Origin: Isoetes taiwanensis
Taxonomy: Eukaryota > Streptophyta > Lycopodiopsida > Isoetales > Isoetaceae
Direction: 5' to 3'
NCBI GenBank assembly: GCA_021234155.1
Contig: JAJEKV010000059.1
Location: 597,844-661,843 of the forward strand
DNA length: 64,000 bases
Made by a program: the position numbers and the translations under genes. The notes under the pieces were generated by a model, which saw only the letters and a program-made list of their open reading frames with translations, was not told the DNA's origin and ran no database searches. Of this stretch, positions 1 to 9,490 are shown one piece after another (the stretch's first letter is position 1; each line of letters opens with the position of its first letter).

Positions 1-287
1 AAAAGTTGCCACATTGCCACCACACCGCAAACTGCTACATTTGTTACAATTTTAGATTTATTGCAGTTTCACATGAAGAAATCTCTTTGGACCATTTCTC
101 TTAAAAGGTTCTTTTGTATAGAGCCAACTCCCATACTCTTTTATTAGCAAAAAATCATGTTCTCCAGAGTGCTCGCAATCTAGGGCATCCATTCACATAG
201 GAGTAACAAACAAATTGAACAATTCGTTTGGCATATGCCATTCCTTAATATATCTTATTGTAGCTAAAGCCCGGCAACGCCATAGTT
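1..287. other. Intergenic sequence with a cut-off Helitron-like hairpin
   Basis: No coding sequence is recognised. Near 267-284 the string AAAGCCCGGCAACGCC matches the first two thirds of the Helitron 3' hairpin seen complete at 39511-39540, but the rest of the hairpin and the CTAG end are missing. Duplicated sequence begins directly after it. This may be a truncated Helitron end; the match is short, so the call is weak. Confidence 0.35.
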
Positions 288-591
288 TGTAATTATTTTG
301 AAAATAAGTTTAAGCAAGCTAAGGGTTACTGGGTGGAAAATCGTGGAGTGCTGCAAACAAATCTGGCTCATGTGTTAGCATTAGCTCCTAAGATGCAAGG
401 ACTTTGATCTATACAAAAGAATTATGAAATATTAACACAAAATAAGCAGTATAGATATTGGAATTCATGCACAAATATGGCAGTGTAGAAAAGCAACAAC
501 CTCTTTTCACAAGTTTATTTCAATGCAACAGATAGTTTGACACTAGACCTCCAGTATGTTCATATTGCTGAATTGCTAGGATCATATTTAC
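288..591 (+). repeat. Local duplication, copy 1, left segment
   Basis: This segment is nearly identical to 34519-34826, differing by scattered single bases. It continues on the far side of the LINE at 3080-3166, matching 34827-34912. Function of the duplicated unit is unknown and no open frame is convincing. It matters because copy 2 lacks the LINE and therefore shows the uninterrupted sequence. Confidence 0.9.
582..591. repeat. 10-bp target-site duplication of the LINE
   Basis: TCATATTTAC occurs here and again at 3070-3079, flanking the LINE. The uninterrupted paralogue has it once, at 34817-34826. This fits target-primed reverse transcription. Confidence 0.92.
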
Positions 592-3069
592 TTTTTTTTT
601 TTTTATTGAAGGCATCTATTTATATTAAGTATAAGTTAAATATACAAAAACGTTTTTCAAGGGAAGTGTAACCCTAGAGAAAATTAGAAACTGTTTAGAG
701 ATTTAAGTAACTGAAAATACAGAGTTTCCTTAAAACAGAATCAGATAAAAACTAGTGAAGTCCTTTGAGGTGCAGGTTCGTCCTCTTCCTTGCTTTCCCT
801 TTCATGATCATATGGAAGGTGCAATAAATGCACCTGCAGTTATCTGCCTTGGCCATGTTGAATCTCCCTTTGGCATCTTTGGCTTCGCAGATCAGCTCTC
901 TTCGAATGTTGAAGTTCTGGTCACAGCAGCATCCACAGAAGCAGATAGCTTCTACATGTGCAGAGGTGTCGACCGGGCCGAAGAATTTGATCCATTCCTT
1001 ATCATGCTCGGCTTTGTTCCTTTTCCACTTGAGCCTCCTGGTCATCAGGAACAAAGTATCTGCAACAATAAAAAACTCATACATTAACACATAAGATCCA
1101 GTTGCTATCATACAATACCTGTTTTATAATTCCTTCCGGGGGTATGATTTCATAATAAAAAATAAAGGAGTTTCTCCCTTTCCAAATTCTCCATAGGAGG
1201 ATATAAATTCTCCAGTCCGTAGGGTTGTTAGGCATGAAGAAGTCCTTCTGGTCCAGGGTAACTAAATTTTGGCCAAGGATCTCAGAGGCCAGTTCCAAAA
1301 CCCATTCAGACCATAGGCACGATCTGAATAGATGGTTTTCATCTTCCTTGTGGGCTAGACATCTGTCACAAATATCAGAGTTAGTCATTGAAAGCTTAAA
1401 CCTCTTACAGTTAGTTGCCAGTCCCTTGTGCCAGAGCTGCCACATAAAGGCCTTGATTTTCGGATTAATTGGCCTGCTCCACATAAACTTGAGATTCCTT
1501 CTAGCCGTATCCGAAGAAACTCCCCATTTTAGGTGAATGGTAACAGTCTGATTCCTCATGAGAAATTTGTAGGCAGAATTGACTTTGTAACCGGTTACAC
1601 CATTATGCTTCCATGAATCAGGGAGTGGGACCATCTGCCATACATCACTATATTGATAATAGCTTCATACAGCATTTGTGTTTGTTGACCTTCCCCTGCA
1701 AGGATTGAGTTATGAAATAGAATTATCCCGTTATTATCATAGAGATCTCTAATCATAGTAATCCCTTTTTGCTTAAAGTTTCGCTTGATCAGGGAAATGA
1801 CAGGCTAGGCAGATGTCAGGATTATCCAGAATGAGAGCGGGATTCCAGAAAATGGATTGATCCATGGATAAACCCTTTTCCCAAGTGTACATCTGTCTAA
1901 TTTCAAGCCAAGCCTTAATCCACTTTTTAATAAGACCTGGAGTAGTGGCAGGAACAGAGAATGGAAAAAAGATAGAGTAGGGCAGATCCATCTTTAGGTT
2001 CCTCCAACCATAAGGGTGGCATTTACTAATGTAATGCCTGATGAAAATAGATATGGGATGCTTAATCTTGTCATAGGAAGCTTTATGGAAATATTTTGCT
2101 GCCAGAGCCAGTCCTTGCTTCCTGATATTTATTGTTCCAAGTCCACCTTCTGCTTTTGGCTTGCAGCACTCTTCCATGGATACCGGGTGCCAGCATCTCC
2201 TGTTTTGGCCACAAGAGATAAACCTGCCAATAATACTTTGAAGCTTGTTAGTGACTTTTTTGGGAGCTAAAATAATGGAAGATTGGTAGACCTGCGAGGA
2301 AGAGATCATAAAATTGGCAATAATAGCTCTGCCATTTTTGGAAAGATATTTAGAATTCAGGGTATCAACCTTTTTATAAAATTTATCCGTTATATCATTC
2401 CACAAATCAGAGGCATTACTTCTGATGGCAAAAGGGATACCCAGAATTTTAGCTTTAGTACATGGAGAGTTATACTTACAACCAAAAAGGCCAGCTGCAT
2501 GGGTGCCTTTGTCAATGTCCCTGGCTTGAATAGCAGATTTAAGGGGGTTAATTCTGCAACCTGAAGTTTGACCAAAATCTTGAAGGATTTGCTGAGTGTT
2601 GATAATTGATCTTTGATCCATGGATGTCAATATAAAGGTATCATCAGCAAAGTGCCCGTTGAGAATTTGATCCACCTGAGAATTATCTGGGAGTTGAAGG
2701 CCTTTGATAGATTTGTCATTCTTGGCAGCTTCCAATCTGCTGTGCAGGGCTTCCATGACTATTAAAAACAGGAAGGGGGCCAAAGGGCAGCCTTGTTTGA
2801 CCCCCCTTCTTAGAGCAAAGAAGAGGCTACATTCCCCATTAACAAGCTAGAATTACCCAAAATGGCTTTAAACATACCTATACTCTCCTCGTTGAAACCC
2901 AGGGCCCTGCAACATTTAAACAAAAAATTCCAACTGACTGTATCGAAGGCTTTCGTGATATCCAGTTTGAGAAGAGCAATGTCTTGGTTGGATTCCTTGG
3001 CCCAGTGCAATCCTAAGATTGCAGTGACCACATTGTCCAGGATGAACCGATCCTTAAGGCATAATAGGG
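592..3069 (-). mobile_element. 5'-truncated L1-type LINE (LINE A)
   Basis: The element is on the minus strand. A run of 13 T at 592-604 is the complement of its poly(A) tail. Reading leftward from 3069 it begins inside the reverse transcriptase, runs through the polymerase core, and ends with a zinc-binding RVT region and a 3' untranslated stretch of about 470 bp. Endonuclease and ORF1 are absent, as expected of a 5'-truncated copy. A 10-bp target duplication flanks it, and 34817-34826 is the matching empty site. Frames are broken between 1635 and 1772 and near 2784-2809, so it is dead. Confidence 0.93.
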
Positions 3070-3073
3070 TCAT
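1077..3073 (-). pseudogene. LINE A ORF2 remnant: reverse transcriptase plus zf-RVT
   Basis: Three minus-strand open pieces form one damaged ORF2. Piece 2810-3073 holds an early reverse-transcriptase motif (LDITKAFDTVSW, with a catalytic Asp). Piece 1773-2783 holds the polymerase active site as FADD in HFADDTFILTS, where FADD replaces the usual YADD, followed by the thumb region. Piece 1077-1634 is the zinc-binding RVT domain typical of plant L1 elements, with a C-x2-C ... H-x4-C pattern (CDRC, HLFRSC) and tryptophans such as FMWQLWHKGL. The enzyme would copy LINE RNA at a nicked target. Stops and frameshifts separate the pieces, and the N-terminal endonuclease is missing. The few residues beyond 3069 are target sequence. 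Confidence 0.88.
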
Positions 3074-3079
3074 ATTTAC
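3070..3079. repeat. 10-bp target-site duplication, second copy
   Basis: TCATATTTAC, identical to 582-591, marks the 5' (right-hand) edge of the minus-strand LINE. Confidence 0.92.
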
Positions 3080-3730
3080 ATAAACCTTGAATCTCCATCT
3101 ACCCTTCCAGACCAGAAAAGTAACCAGTTACACAGATCACAATTAATCATTCATATTACAATGTTATATGTTTATATAGAGTTCGTTTGTATATGCATAA
3201 TATCCAATTTTTTGGACTAAAGAAACCGTGGGACTTTGGCAAGGAGAGCTCTATGAAATCACTGAGGATGATAGATCTTTGCCAGAAATTCAGGTCATTG
3301 CAAAGCCACTGGTGATTCCTTTGTCTTTCTTGTTGCAGAGCGACCAAAGTTAAATTCAACAGTCTATGTCAATGGCATCAAATGGCGAACTATTGGCATA
3401 AAAAAGAATATGACAGCTCAAAGACACATTTTGGGTATTTTATAGTTCTTATTGCCTGTAGAGTTAAGGGTGAAGAATACATACCATCAATAATAGTTGT
3501 GATTCTAACACTTGATATGTTAGATGTGTTAAAGGTAGACATTGCTACATTTTTCACTATGTTGGGTGGTTGTGCATGCACCTGAAAGAAATTGATGATC
3601 TAGTTGCATCTACGCACTAATTAGTAAGTGGGAATGGACTCTAGATTTCCACAATTCTATAATTCATAGACTTTTTTTTATTACAAAGATATATCTAAAA
3701 ACATGCAAGACTGAACGATTGTTACCTGGA
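3080..3730 (+). repeat. Local duplication, copy 1, right segments
   Basis: 3080-3166 matches 34827-34912. From about 3174 the match jumps to 39541-40150, because copy 2 has a Helitron between these parts. Copy 1 lacks about 38 bp present in copy 2 near 40034-40070. A short stretch around 3334-3440 follows a pyrimidine tract ending TTGCAG and could be an old exon, but I do not recognise the protein. Confidence 0.88.
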
Positions 3731-3735
3731 ATACT

Positions 3736-3864
3736 ATGAATATGTAGCATAATGACAGGGGGTTTTCTTTGTGTTTTTGTACGCTTTTCACAAAGGTTTT
3801 CCTAAGATTTCATGGTGTATTCGAATGGATGTACTAATGCGTACATCTAGAGTGCACCATTTCT
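3736..3864 (+). repeat. Dispersed repeat, inverted partner at 53500-53632
   Basis: The reverse complement of 53500-53632 aligns along this block (shared strings include GGATGTACTAATGCGTACAT and TTTCATGGTGTATTC). It is non-coding and its family is unknown. Confidence 0.75.
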
Positions 3865-3866
3865 TA

Positions 3867-5365
3867 GTCGTTGATTTAGCTTTTTTTTTTCAATGGTCCA
3901 ACATCCAAGGGCTCACAACAAAAGCCCTCTTTTTATTTTAGTTGCCATTTTCAGAGTTTTGCATGCAAGCATCGTGCCATCATGTTTTAGGGTTATTTTA
4001 GGGTTAGGAAGAAAGAAGGCAAGAATCGAAAGCAATACCATGCTGCAGGGTTCGAGCTTCACCATTCCCTTCCGACCTTCCACAAGGCCCCCAAAGATGA
4101 ACAACCATAAAAAAACAATATTAGATCATTGGAAAACCATCATAGATGTGGTCTTTTATACAACAATTCATTGGAGAGAAGAAAACCACATGCTATAGCG
4201 GTTTATCGAAACTAGTAGTGGCTTACAACATGGTTATTAATGCTAGTTAATAATGATACAGTGGTTTGCTAAAACTAGTTATAGTTTATTAGATGATTTC
4301 AACACAAGCCTTGTATACCATAGTGGTTTATTAAACCTAGCATCTTATATTATAATGTTATTGTGTAAGTGTTGGACCCAGCCCTAATTTGGAGGGCCCA
4401 GATTTGATGAAGCCAATGGACGAGATGATGCCACGTCAGTTTCGGAGATAACTTGGTTTTTTGGCTAGGGTTCGTGAAGGTGGCTATGGCACCTTCGAGC
4501 ACTGCGGTGTGAAGGCAAACTGTTTTGATTTTCCTTTAGTTATGACTGTTATAGCTAGGAAATTAGGACAGTGCTCCATTTTGCGGTTTCTCTTCTCACT
4601 GCCGGACATGCCGCCATAGCTGGGCAGGACGTTTTGAGGGCTTAGAGTTGCGGCGATGGTGGAATAATGGACGTTTTGAGTGTTTGTGCAGGTAAGGATG
4701 TGCCGGAGTTGAATACACCCCCAGTCCGTTGAGCTTCAAAACTCTGGCTTCCGTTGATTTGGCCTGCTGATTTGAGTTATGTAGGATCACTGACTGAACA
4801 ACAGAGCTTTCTGAACAAGCTTCCGGGCACCTCTTCTATAGCCATTTTTACAGAATGCCAGATAAATATACAAAGTCAAATTAGGCTGCCGACACAATGA
4901 CTCAGTTGTTTATCTCTGATGTTAATTTGGGATAACAGATTCTAGAACTTCGAGTTCTTCAGGGCATGTCTGTGCATGATGATTTGCCATTACCAGCTAA
5001 TATTGCAGTTCCGGATATATTTGTTGCTATACTACCAGATTTGGTGCCGAAATGATGTCTGCTTGAGATGATTTGAATGCAATGGAGACTCGATGTATAG
5101 TATGAGAACTCAGAATTTGATCACAATATTTTCATGGATTCAAGAGATCCCTACGATTTTGAGCATTTATATATTTGTTTTTGTTTGTTACTACCTTCTG
5201 AAGTGTTTGATGCGGCTTTATTCTTTATTCTAAAGGCATTTAACAATCGCAGGTCCCTAGGAATAGCCAGCTCTTTGACGCAAATAAAGGTTAGTTTTCT
5301 TCACTGCAGATTCTGTTTGTATATTGAGTGCTTGCAGAAGAATTGTTTTGCCTGTTGCTATGCAG
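3867..5365. other. No recognised gene; upstream part of a probable Helitron
   Basis: Only short open frames occur. 4200-4340 repeats variants of a GGTTTATTAAAACTAG-like string, which also appears just after the Helitron end at 8917. A plausible but unproven Helitron 5' end (A then TCTTATATTATAATG) lies near 4353. A small exon-like piece at about 5252-5288 precedes the COQ2 fragment but is not identified. Confidence 0.4.
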
Positions 5366-6140
5366 ATCTATAGCATTGGCTGCACAAGGGGGTAGTTTCC
5401 TAGATCTCAAAATGCTCACCCTTTTTGGAATTGGGGCAGTTCTTTTAAGAGGTGCCGGTTGCACTATAAACGACTTGCTTGATAGGGACATCGATGGAAA
5501 GGTTAGATTATGTCCCCAACTTTGCTCATTTGTTCATCCATGAAATTGTCTCTCAAGTTTATGTTTTCCCATATGTTGGGTAGATGTTGGGTAGATTTAT
5601 GTAATCCTGTGCAGCAGTACAAGGGATTTTAGATCCTTTAGGAACGAGATTACAGGCATATTTGTTCTTTTTATAGTAATGGTAGTTTGTCGTGATGAAC
5701 TTAATTTATCAGTGGAGGGGTAAGCTATAAGGGCTTATACTACAATTTTAACTTGCCATCTTTTTCGTGATATACAAAATGCACTGTTATCTCATGCTTG
5801 ATCAACCATAAACCATTATATGGAAAATCATGCCATTTTTCTGATACTTAGTTTCTAAATGATTACCTTCAGCTTTAACATTTTCTAGGATTTTTCTGTT
5901 TACATTTGTGCAGCCGCATGCTAGGAGCTTCTTCTCTATTGTTAGTTGGAACATACCCACTAATGAAGAGATGGACATTTTGGGTAATGCATTCTGTCTC
6001 TTTTCCATAAAAGCATTTAGCATGACATTTATATGGTGAATAGATTGTTTATCATGGTAGCCTCAGGCATATCTGGGGCTAACATTCAACTGGGAAGCCC
6101 TATTGGGCTGGGCTGCAGTAAGAGGAAGCCTGGACCTATT
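5366..6140 (+). pseudogene. COQ2: COQ2-type 4-hydroxybenzoate polyprenyltransferase fragment
   Basis: Three consecutive exons with intact splice sites are visible. Exon 5366-5501 begins after TATGCAG and ends before GTTAG; it contains [15 protein letters not shown], the first Asp-rich NDxxDxxxD motif that binds prenyl diphosphate through Mg2+. Exon 5914-5983 reads LGASSLLLVGTYPLMKR. Exon 6061-6140 reads [20 protein letters not shown]. In the family this is an inner mitochondrial membrane enzyme that prenylates 4-hydroxybenzoate in ubiquinone synthesis. The N-terminus, an expected exon between the first two, and everything after the third exon, including the second Asp-rich motif, are missing. 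The coding sequence stops abruptly against a kinase fragment. Retained introns show capture from genomic DNA rather than from mRNA. Confidence 0.88.
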
Positions 6141-6537
6141 GTGATTTTGGTTTGGCTCGCCAATATGGTAGCCCCCTCAAGACCTACACTAAGACAGTTG
6201 TTACACTTTGGTATAGGTATGAAATTTTTAATCTTGAACACGGAAACTTTTGTTTCTCTTTCAGCTGTTTTTGAATTTATGACCTGCTCAATGACAGGGT
6301 GCCTGAGCTGCTCCTTGGATCAAGGAATTATTCTACCACAATCGATATATGGTCGTTAGGCTGTATCATGCCAGAACTTCTAGCGAAAGATCCTCGAAAT
6401 TTAGAAATAAAACAGATTGACAAGATGACAAGATGAGTCTCTTCAGATCTTCAGGACCTTGGGAACTCCCAATGAGAAGATATGGTCTGATTATGTTAAT
6501 CTGCCTGCAGTTAAAAATGCAACTTCAAGAACCATTT
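6138..6537 (+). pseudogene. CDK (CDKG/CDK11-like) kinase fragment fused to COQ2
   Basis: The block starts without any intron right after the COQ2 piece. It encodes [17 protein letters not shown] (kinase DFG motif and activation loop) up to a GTATG donor near 6215. The next exon (about 6298-6424) starts after GACAG and reads [21 protein letters not shown], where VPE stands for the usual APE. A third piece (about 6440-6535) reads TLGTPNEKIWSDY, the CDK insert region. The ATP-binding lobe and C-terminal end are absent. The junction with COQ2 is out of frame by one base. These are hallmarks of a transposon-captured gene fragment. CDKG/CDK11 is the best match, but subfamily assignment is from motif memory only. 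Confidence 0.85.
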
Positions 6538-6539
6538 GT

Positions 6540-7317
6540 AAGAGCTCAGCTTTGTTATTTCCTTTTTTTTTTATCAATCTCAAGGACCACACAAGTCGGG
6601 TTTTTGGAGTAATAAACTCCTATCTTGGATTATTTATCCACATGGTTTTAGAATGGAGACCTTTACTCCAGGAATTAAGCGTGGGTGCAGCGGAAAAGAA
6701 GCTCTGCAGCACAATCGGTTCCAAAAGGTGCCTTTACCAAAAATGAAGGAACTTTATGCAAACCTTCTCTGTTTGTAATGACCATGATCGGTAAGCCTTT
6801 CTATGTGCTTTGTGTGGCGCTTGAAAGGCTGACGAAAAGTCTGGATCCTTTAGAAGAACAGAGAAAGCGTGAACTCCATTAAGACTGTGATCTTGGAACA
6901 GGAGGTCTTTTTGATTGAGACATTATTTTCATTGGTCTAACACTCTGCTAAATCTGCTGACTTTGGAATGAGAAATTTCTATATGGAGCTTGCTTCCCAT
7001 GTGGACACATGCTGGCCTTCACACAATTTTACGACTTAGACAAAGTTTCCTATTCATTGGGAAGCACAACCAACACACAGAATAAAGTATGGACTCTTAA
7101 GATGAACATGGCCATGTAAATTAAATTGCATTTCCCAACATTTCTTTTTTTAAATGAAACAACTAGAACAAGTAATACAAAATATGGACTCTTAAGATGG
7201 ACATGACCATCTAAATTAAATTGAATGTATATATGCAACATCACATTACAATGTAACCACACAAAATCAATGTAATAGGCTACTAACAATGTAATAACCT
7301 GCTTTTAGCGATGGTAT
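6540..7317. other. No recognised gene; short direct repeat
   Basis: Exon-like strings near 6650-6890 could not be assigned. About 7085-7130 and 7189-7232 share a direct repeat (TATGGACTCTTAAGATG...CATG...AAATTAAATTG), about 105 bp apart. Confidence 0.5.
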
Positions 7318-7520
7318 GAACCAAATGTGCACAAACATTTGTATGTTAGAAAAGTTCTAACAAATGTTACATGTTGAAAATATAAAGAATATATGTTGAA
7401 CCATTGAAATAAATGTGTAGAAACGTTTGTATGTAGGGCCAAAGTTCTAACCAAGAACATGTTGAACCATTGAGATAAATATGCAGAAAAGTTTGTATGT
7501 AGGGCTAAAGTTCTAACTGC
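7318..7520 (+). repeat. Tandem repeat, about 2-3 units near 75 bp
   Basis: The strings ACATGTTGAACCATTGAGATAA, TTTGTATGTAGGGC and AAAGTTCTAAC recur in order with small differences. It is non-coding. Confidence 0.75.
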
Positions 7521-7834
7521 CACGTTACCTTTTTGTGTGCCTCTAAAAACAACAATGATAAGGAAAAAACAGGCCAAGGAAAAACCACCATCCCAACTTT
7601 GCACTGAGCTTGGCTTTCTATAGTAATGTGAAAAATTAATACATTGGCAAGGGTTCAAATCCCATGGGCATAACAACTAAAAAAGTATGGCATAATAGCA
7701 ACTAAAATTAATGTGAAGGCAACTACCAGAATAATTAACAACTTCCCAAAAAATTGTCTCATTGCCTCACCAAAAAAATTGTCTCATTGAAAAATGAAAA
7801 GCATCTAGCCTTAAAGGGTCGTCCAAGAAAAACT

Positions 7835-7960
7835 CTTAGAAGATAAGTAGGGATACCTTCCAAGTTAGGGGCATTACTGGCCTATCATTTACAGGTTCTT
7901 AGAGGATAAGTAGGGACACCTTCCAAGTTAGGGGCATTACTGGCCTATCATTTACAGGTT
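7835..7960 (+). repeat. Two tandem 63-bp units
   Basis: Units starting at 7835 and 7898 each read CTTAGARGATAAGTAGGGAY...TTTACAGGTT with two or three differences. The second unit runs straight into the Helitron-like hairpin at 7970. Confidence 0.88.
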
Positions 7961-7996
7961 CCAACTTATACCCAACAACGCTGGGCACTGTTACTA
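7950..7996 (+). mobile_element. Degenerate Helitron 3' end
   Basis: A hairpin (CCCAACAACGCTGGG) followed by CACTGTTACTA matches the intact end at 8880-8917 over about 45 bp, including upstream TTTACAGGT-CC-CAACTTAT. The final G of CTAG is changed (CTAT). Helitrons are rolling-circle DNA transposons whose 3' end is a GC-rich hairpin a few bases before CTRR. This end may belong to the element carrying the COQ2-CDK chimera. Confidence 0.65.
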
Positions 7997-8866
7997 TTAT
8001 ACTTATACTGTATCAATAGATGCTTGCAGACGACTCTAGCTGCCACATGGAGCTGCCACATACTTTATTTTACTCTTCATTTATATTTTCTTTAAGGGAA
8101 TACTCACTCTCTTTTATTTTACTCTTCATTTATATATTGTATAGGTGAACGCACTTATTTTTAAAGATAAGTAATAACAATAAAAGAAGAAAGATATGCT
8201 TTTTAGATTCAAGATATTAATGTAAACACTGTTATATTCTATCCAATTCATCTTACTGCACAAAGTAAGGTGCTATTTAGGTTCAAACTTTTTAAAATGT
8301 GTTAATGACTTCCGAGATAGGAATTTTAAGTCATGACCATGTCTTCTGGAGCAAAGAGCATATTGTATAAGACAATATCAACATTCTGGTTGCTATATTG
8401 TTGCTATAGTGATCGAAGGATCCAAATTCATGTCTCTTTGTCAACGGCCCAAATTTATGCCCTTTTTCCCTTCTAATCAAAACATCAACCTACGGCCATG
8501 AGTTGATGCGAGGAGAACACCATCTAACAACATGAGAAAATGCAAGAGAGAAGCGAAAAAAAAAGGGGAACAAATTAAAGAAGTGGAAGGGCTTTTAGGA
8601 AGAAAACAAGGGAAATCCATCAAAGAAAGTCTAGACTCAATCCAAGGGCACCTCTGATGCACATGCATTTGCGCTGACCTCTAATACTTCGACTAACAAA
8701 CATAGAAGACATTAAGAAGTCTTGCCAATGCATCAAGTTGTTCTAGGCCCAAGGACACAAATGTGGAAGCTTCTAAGAGAGTGATGAATTGGAAAGCAAG
8801 CTAGACACTGAATTAAAGGATAATGCATGAGTGGTGAGCCAAGACCTCAATATCACTATTGCCTTA
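7997..8866. other. No recognised gene between two Helitron ends
   Basis: AT-rich sequence with only short open frames. Lying between two related Helitron 3' ends, it could be the tail of an element whose first 3' end was bypassed. Confidence 0.45.
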
Positions 8867-8917
8867 ACATTTACAGGTCCACAACTTATGCCCAGCAACG
8901 CTGGGCACCGTTACTAG
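8867..8917 (+). mobile_element. Helitron 3' end (hairpin plus CTAG)
   Basis: GCCCAGCAACGCTGGGCACC forms a short stem with loop AAC; it is followed 7 bases later by CTAG and then host T at 8918, the expected A^T-type junction. Closely related ends are at 7996 and 39540, and a more distant one at 57352. The matching 5' end is not certain (possibly near 4353), so the element's length is open. Confidence 0.8.
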
Positions 8918-9021
8918 TTAGTTTATTAAAACTAGGAGTGGTTTCTTAAAATCCTTGCAGGTTTAAGCGCATGATTTGAAGGTTAGTTATGTTTGTTCAA
9001 CACCCATGGATAATAAGCATA

Positions 9022-9219
9022 TGTTTTTTACAATATATCCCCAACTTTTTGCAAAATTCACAACATACCCCTAACTTTTAGAAAATTCATGAAATGCCCC
9101 TAACGTGTAGGTTTTTTAGGGGCATTTTGTGAATTTTTAGGGGCATTTTGTGAATTTTTAGAAAGTTAGGGGTATGCTGTGAATTTTGCAAAAAGTTAGG
9201 GGTATTTTGTAGTTTTCCC
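9022..9219. mobile_element. Foldback MITE, about 200 bp
   Basis: The left arm (9022-9103) and right arm (9137-9219) are imperfect reverse complements over about 80 bp, sharing strings such as CCCCAACTTTTTGCAAAATTCACA. A short duplicated AGGGGCATTTTGTGAATTTTT lies in the middle. There is no coding capacity and the superfamily is not clear. Confidence 0.8.
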
Positions 9220-9395
9220 CTTTTCTTTTATTGGTTGATATCTAATTGTTCATGTATGAGCATTTGTTTATGCCATGGTGGTATAGATGAGATGACAAAC
9301 ATTGTCACTTAGTCAAATACTTTCATATCCCTTTGACATATTTGATGGGCATTTGAACACCCTTCTATAGGTTTCTCCTTCTTCTTCTCGAACGC

Positions 9396-9489
<94 letters not shown>
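9396..9489. repeat. (CTAT)n microsatellite, about 23 units
   Basis: Uninterrupted tetranucleotide repeat. Not a CRISPR array: it has no spacers. Confidence 0.98.

Positions 9490-9490
<1 letters not shown>

Noticed and set aside
4353-8917. A single Helitron from 4353 to 8917
   Set aside because: The 5' end is only a plausible TC-start and no empty site supports it, so it was left as a possibility rather than annotated.
9396-9489. Regular (CTAT)n repeats considered as a CRISPR-like array
   Set aside because: The repeats are contiguous with no spacers, and the host is a plant.
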